64,000 nucleotides of DNA, taken from assembly GCF_017876495.1 (NCBI RefSeq), contig NZ_JAGIOB010000001.1, positions 1,364,001 to 1,428,000 on the forward strand, read 5' to 3'. The position numbers and the translations under genes were made by a program. Below, piece after piece: positions 60,946-64,000 of the stretch. Numbering within the stretch: position 1 is the stretch's first letter; the number at the start of each line of letters is the position of its first letter. The notes below the pieces were generated by a model, which had not been told where the DNA came from, did not search any database, and worked only from the letters and a program-made list of their open reading frames with translations. Source of the DNA: Microlunatus capsulatus. Lineage in GTDB: Bacteria > Actinomycetota > Actinomycetes > Propionibacteriales > Propionibacteriaceae.

Positions 60946-62712
60946 GTGGGAATTCGCAAGGTGCTCATCGCCAACCGTGGCGAGATCGCCGTCCGCGTCA
61001 TCCGGGCCGCGAAGGACGCCGGCCTGGGCAGCGTGGCCGTCTACGCCGACGCCGACCGCGACAGCCTCTTCGCCGGCCTCGCCGACGAGGCCTACGCGCT
61101 GGACGGGGACACCCCCGCGCAGACCTACCTCGACGTCGCCAAGATCCTCGACGTCGCCGCCCGCAGCGGCGCCGACGCCGTGCACCCGGGCTACGGCTTC
61201 CTGGCCGAGAACGCCGACTTCGCCCGCGCCGTCAGCGACGCCGGCCTGGTCTGGATCGGCCCGCCGCCCTCGGCCATCGAGGACCTCGGCGACAAGGTCG
61301 CCGCCCGCCACATCGCCCAGCGCGTGGGCGCCCCGCTGGTGCCCGGCACCGCCGACCCGGTCGCCGACGCCTCCGAGGTCATCGCCTTCGCCGAGGAGCA
61401 CGGCCTGCCCATCGCCATCAAGGCCGCGTTCGGCGGCGGCGGCCGCGGGCTCAAGGTGGCCCGCGAGATGGGCGAGATCGCCGAGCTGTTCGAGTCCGCG
61501 ACGCGGGAGGCCGTCACCGCCTTCGGCCGCGGCGAGTGCTTCGTCGAGCGCTACCTCGACCGCCCCCGGCACGTCGAGACCCAGTGCCTGGCCGACGCCC
61601 ACGGCAGCGTCGTCGTCGTGTCCACCCGCGACTGCTCGCTGCAGCGCCGCCACCAGAAGCTGGTCGAGGAGGCGCCCGCGCCCTTCCTCACCGACGACCA
61701 GCGCGCCCGGCTCGTCAGCGCCTCCAAGGCGATCCTGCGCGAGGCCGGCTACGTCGGCGCCGGCACCTGCGAGTTCCTCGTCGGCCAGGACGGCACCATC
61801 TCCTTCCTCGAGGTCAACACCCGGCTGCAGGTCGAGCACCCCGTCTCGGAGGAGGTGACCGGCTTGGACCTCGTCCGCGAGATGTTCCGGATCGCCGACG
61901 GCGAGGAGCTCGGCTACGACGACCCGGAGGTCCGCGGCCACTCCATCGAGTTCCGCATCAACGCCGAGGACGCGGGCCGGAACTTCATGCCCGCCCCCGG
62001 CACGCTGACCGCCTGGCGCGCGCCGTCCGGCCCCGGCGTCCGCGTCGACGAGGGCTACCTGGCCGGGATGACCGTGCCCGGCGCCTTCGACTCCCTGGTG
62101 GCCAAGGTCGTCGTCACCGGCCGCGACCGGGCCGAGGCGCTGGCCCGCTCCCGCCGCGCCCTGGCCGAGCTGGTCGTCGAGGGCATGCCGACCGTCGTGC
62201 CCTTCCACCGCGCCGTCCTCGACGACCCGGCCTTCACCGCCGCCGACGGCGTCTTCGGGGTGCACACCCGCTGGATCGAGACCGAGTTCACCGGCGCGAT
62301 CGAGCCCTGGGCGGGCACCGCCGGCAGCGCCGAGCCGGCCGAGCGCACCCGGGTCGTCGTCGAGGTCGGCGGCAAGCGGCTGGAGGTCGTCGTGCCCGCC
62401 GGCCTCGGGGCGGGCACCGGCGCTGCCCCGGCCGCGGGGGGCCGCAAGCCCACCCGGCGCAGCGGGGGTGCGGCCGCGGCGAAGGCGCCGTCGGGCAACG
62501 CCCTCACCTCCCCGATGCAGGGCACCATCGTCAAGGTCGCCGTCGCCGAGGGCGACGCCGTGGCCAGCGGCGACCTCGTCGTCGTCCTCGAGGCGATGAA
62601 GATGGAGCAGCCGCTGACCGCGCACCGCAGCGGGGTCGTCGCCCGGCTCACCGCCGAGGTCGGGGCCACGGTCACCAGCGGCTCCACCCTCTGCGACATC
62701 GTCGACGCCTGA
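60946..62712 (+). CDS. accA3: Acyl-CoA carboxylase alpha subunit (biotin carboxylase-BCCP)
   Basis: This subunit carboxylates its own biotin with ATP and bicarbonate and pairs with AccD/AccE. The 588-aa protein has the biotin carboxylase domain ([20 protein letters not shown] at residues 5-24, [13 protein letters not shown] loop near 164-173, [18 protein letters not shown] near 288-305), a variable Pro/Ala linker and a C-terminal BCCP with Lys552 in EAMKMEQ as the biotinylation site. GTG 60946 follows GAGGAGG. TAGACT at 60851-60856 is a likely -10, giving a leader of about 85 nt. BirA at 31.7 kb should modify it. Confidence 0.95.
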   Translation: MGIRKVLIANRGEIAVRVIRAAKDAGLGSVAVYADADRDSLFAGLADEAYALDGDTPAQTYLDVAKILDVAARSGADAVHPGYGFLAENADFARAVSDAGLVWIGPPPSAIEDLGDKVAARHIAQRVGAPLVPGTADPVADASEVIAFAEEHGLPIAIKAAFGGGGRGLKVAREMGEIAELFESATREAVTAFGRGECFVERYLDRPRHVETQCLADAHGSVVVVSTRDCSLQRRHQKLVEEAPAPFLTDDQRARLVSASKAILREAGYVGAGTCEFLVGQDGTISFLEVNTRLQVEHPVSEEVTGLDLVREMFRIADGEELGYDDPEVRGHSIEFRINAEDAGRNFMPAPGTLTAWRAPSGPGVRVDEGYLAGMTVPGAFDSLVAKVVVTGRDRAEALARSRRALAELVVEGMPTVVPFHRAVLDDPAFTAADGVFGVHTRWIETEFTGAIEPWAGTAGSAEPAERTRVVVEVGGKRLEVVVPAGLGAGTGAAPAAGGRKPTRRSGGAAAAKAPSGNALTSPMQGTIVKVAVAEGDAVASGDLVVVLEAMKMEQPLTAHRSGVVARLTAEVGATVTSGSTLCDIVDA

Positions 62713-62807
62713 GCGGGTCGGCCGCCGGTGCCCGCGGACGCGTGAAAAAGGGGTAAGAACCCCGACGCCGATGAGGGCTCCGCGGAGCCGCGGGGCACAC
62801 TGGGACC

Positions 62808-63632
62808 GTGGGTGAATTCCTGGTGCTGATCGTCATCGTCCTCCTGGTGGTGGGCGGCGCGTCGCTGTACCGCCGGCGCGCCATCGCCCAGCGCGAGGCC
62901 GTCCGGCGGGCCGAGCTGGAGACGCAGCTGTCGACCTCCAAGCGGGCCGCCGACGAGGACGTCACCAAGTTCGGCGAGGAGCTCCAGCGGCTCGACGTCG
63001 ACGTCGCCGGGCACCCCCTGGACGAGGCGATGCAGCAGGACTACCAGCGCGCCCTGGACGCCTACGAGGACGCGAAGAGCTCTCTCGACGCGGTGCAGAA
63101 GCCCGACGAGATCAAGCACGTGACCGAGATCCTGGAGGACGGCCGCTACGCCGTCGCCTGCGTCAAGGCCCGGGTCGCCGACCGGCCGCTGCCGGCCAAG
63201 CGCCCGCCCTGCTTCTTCAACCCCGCCCACGGACCGTCGTCCCAGGACGTCCAGTGGGCCCCGCCCGGGGGCGCCCAGCGCGCCATCCCGGCCTGCCCCG
63301 CCGACGCCGAGCGCGTGCTCGCCGGCGCCGACCCCTACATCCGCACCGTCCAGGTCGGCGCCCAGCGGGTGCCCTACTGGGAGGGCGGTCAGGCCTACGC
63401 CCCCTGGGCGCAGGGCTACTACAGCCGCTGGAGCGGCAGCGACATGCTCTCCGGCATGCTGATCGGCAGCTTCCTGTTCGGCGGCATGGGCAACGTCTTC
63501 GGCGGTGTCGGCGAGGGCCTCGGCGGGCTGGGCGAGGGCCTCGAAGGCCTCGGCGACGGGATCGGCGAGGGCTTCGAGGGCATCGGCGACGGCATCGGCG
63601 AGATGTTCGGCGGGCTCTTCGGCGGCGACTGA
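62808..63632 (+). CDS. Single-pass membrane protein with coiled coil and glycine-repeat tail
   Basis: The 274-aa protein has an N-terminal transmembrane helix (residues 4-20, FLVLIVIVLLVVGGASL), a charged helical region to about 110 with heptad character, a cysteine-containing middle domain (VACVKAR, PPCFFNPAHG, PACPADAERV) and a last 60 residues that are very Gly-rich with a repeating G-[ED]-G-[LIF]-x-G pattern. The Gly tail contains an LSGMLIGSFLFGGMGNVF hydrophobic segment that may also insert in membrane. I do not recognise the family. GTG 62808 follows CACACT by 6 nt, a possible leaderless start. Confidence 0.7.
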   Translation: MGEFLVLIVIVLLVVGGASLYRRRAIAQREAVRRAELETQLSTSKRAADEDVTKFGEELQRLDVDVAGHPLDEAMQQDYQRALDAYEDAKSSLDAVQKPDEIKHVTEILEDGRYAVACVKARVADRPLPAKRPPCFFNPAHGPSSQDVQWAPPGGAQRAIPACPADAERVLAGADPYIRTVQVGAQRVPYWEGGQAYAPWAQGYYSRWSGSDMLSGMLIGSFLFGGMGNVFGGVGEGLGGLGEGLEGLGDGIGEGFEGIGDGIGEMFGGLFGGD

Positions 63633-63651
63633 GCCGCCGCCCCTGTGGATC

Positions 63652-63707
63652 CAGCGCTCGACCGTCCGCACCGCCCCTGAGGGGTGTCTCGAGGACGTCG
63701 AGCGCTG
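63652..63707. terminator. Long inverted repeat between convergent genes
   Basis: Arms at about 63652-63666 and 63694-63707 (CAGCGCTCGAC with GTCGAGCGCTG, one bulge further in) enclose a second small hairpin (CACCGCCCC with GGGGTG). It lies between the glycine-rich protein gene and the convergent sirtuin gene and is a likely bidirectional terminator. Confidence 0.6.
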
Positions 63708-63729
63708 ACTTCCCGGGGAGAACCCCCGG

Positions 63730-64000
63730 TCAGCGCCAGCAGAGCCGGTCGACCAGTCCCGTCAGCGTCTCCGAGCAGCCCCGCTCCAGCTTGAGCGTGG
63801 CCAGGGGGTCGCCCCGGGTGGCGCCGCGGTTGACGATCACCGTCGGGCGCTCGGCCTTGGTCTGGTGGCGGACGAACCGCAGCCCCGACATCACCGTCAG
63901 CGACGAGCCCAGGACGACCAGCACCTCGGCGCGGTCGACGAGGGCGTAGGCCTGCTCGACGCGCGGCTTGGGCACCGACTCCCCGAAGAAGACGACGTCG
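63730..64000 (-). CDS. Sir2 family NAD-dependent protein deacylase, 5'-truncated
   Basis: Only the C-terminal 89 residues are inside the window; translation is open through position 64000, so the start lies beyond. The visible part has DDVVFFGESVPKPRVEQA, then VLVVLGSSLTVMSGLRF (GSS NAD-binding motif) and VIVNRGATRGD, in the order expected for sirtuins. They remove acyl groups from lysines with NAD. The part with the catalytic His and zinc-binding cysteines is outside the window. In-frame ATG at 63975 is only an internal Met. Confidence 0.85.
   Translation of the reverse strand, partial: DVVFFGESVPKPRVEQAYALVDRAEVLVVLGSSLTVMSGLRFVRHQTKAERPTVIVNRGATRGDPLATLKLERGCSETLTGLVDRLCWR

Noticed and set aside
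62749-62766. GGGG/CCCC hairpin next to AAAAA as an accA3 terminator
   Set aside because: The A-run precedes the hairpin on the plus strand, so as a terminator it would act only for minus-strand transcription, and no minus-strand gene ends there.

Overview
This 64-kb window is chromosomal DNA from a very high-GC actinobacterium, probably a Propionibacteriales-type organism of the Microlunatus/Friedmanniella kind. That placement is inferred from base composition, gene content and gene order. Coenzyme F420 biosynthesis (CofE), an actinobacterial acyl-CoA carboxylase set (BirA, AccD, AccE, AccA3), LytR-CpsA-Psr proteins, a DprE1/DprE2/UbiA set and a ChaB homologue all fit. Many genes appear to be leaderless: a TANNNT -10 box lies 6-8 nt before the start codon. 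GTG starts and 4-bp GTGA/ATGA overlaps are common. I saw no tRNA, rRNA, CRISPR array, phage or intact insertion sequence.

The backbone follows an order I recall from Mycobacterium tuberculosis Rv3262-Rv3285: fbiB/cofE, mannose-1-phosphate guanylyltransferase, TIGR03089 protein, LCP protein, purE-purK, GtrA, PH-domain protein, birA / accD-accE, maf, accA3. Accessory catabolic blocks are set into it.

Layout: 1-3.8 kb holds truncated cofE, a DUF3105 membrane protein, a four-copy tandem array of about 172 bp rich in inverted repeats, and manC. 3.9-13.9 kb holds the TIGR03089 gene, then an eight-gene inositol operon on the minus strand (iolC, Cgl0159-type aldolase, iolB, iolD, iolE, iolG, iolH, iolA). 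14-20.7 kb holds a GT2 glycosyltransferase, two LCP proteins, a GAF-like protein, a 56-aa basic protein and prfC. 20.7-26.5 kb is a glycoside locus: GH2 beta-mannosidase convergent with an oxidoreductase/TIM-barrel pair that diverges from a LacI regulator. The same 10-bp palindromic core lies at both promoters. 26.5-37.4 kb is mostly backbone: EI24-purE-purK, GtrA, PH protein, secreted PLD-like protein, birA / accD-accE, an AbiEi/DUF559-like gene, an aldo/keto reductase and maf.

37.4-51.8 kb is accessory: GH39 glycosidase, saccharopine dehydrogenase-like protein with ChaB, a FadR-type regulator divergent from peptidase, APC permease and amidase, SRPBCC protein, LLM oxidoreductase, UbiB kinase, M20 amidohydrolase and a DegT-like aminotransferase. 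51.7-55.3 kb makes decaprenyl-phosphoryl-arabinose (UbiA, DprE1, DprE2). DprE1 has Thr where M. tuberculosis has the benzothiazinone-target Cys387. 55.4-64 kb holds two tandem four-cysteine secreted paralogues, a DinB protein, DUF1304, the 5-oxoprolinase genes pxpABC, accA3, a glycine-rich membrane protein and a truncated sirtuin.

The genes group into three activities. Sugar and polyol breakdown includes inositol to acetyl-CoA, mannosides and possibly xylosides. Envelope polymer assembly includes GDP-mannose, GT2, LCP and decaprenyl-phosphoryl-arabinose. Acyl-CoA carboxylation links AccA3, AccD and AccE with biotinylation by BirA. No novel defence or secretion system is evident. The least explained items are the tandem array, the secreted four-cysteine pair and the DegT/lipoprotein antisense overlap.
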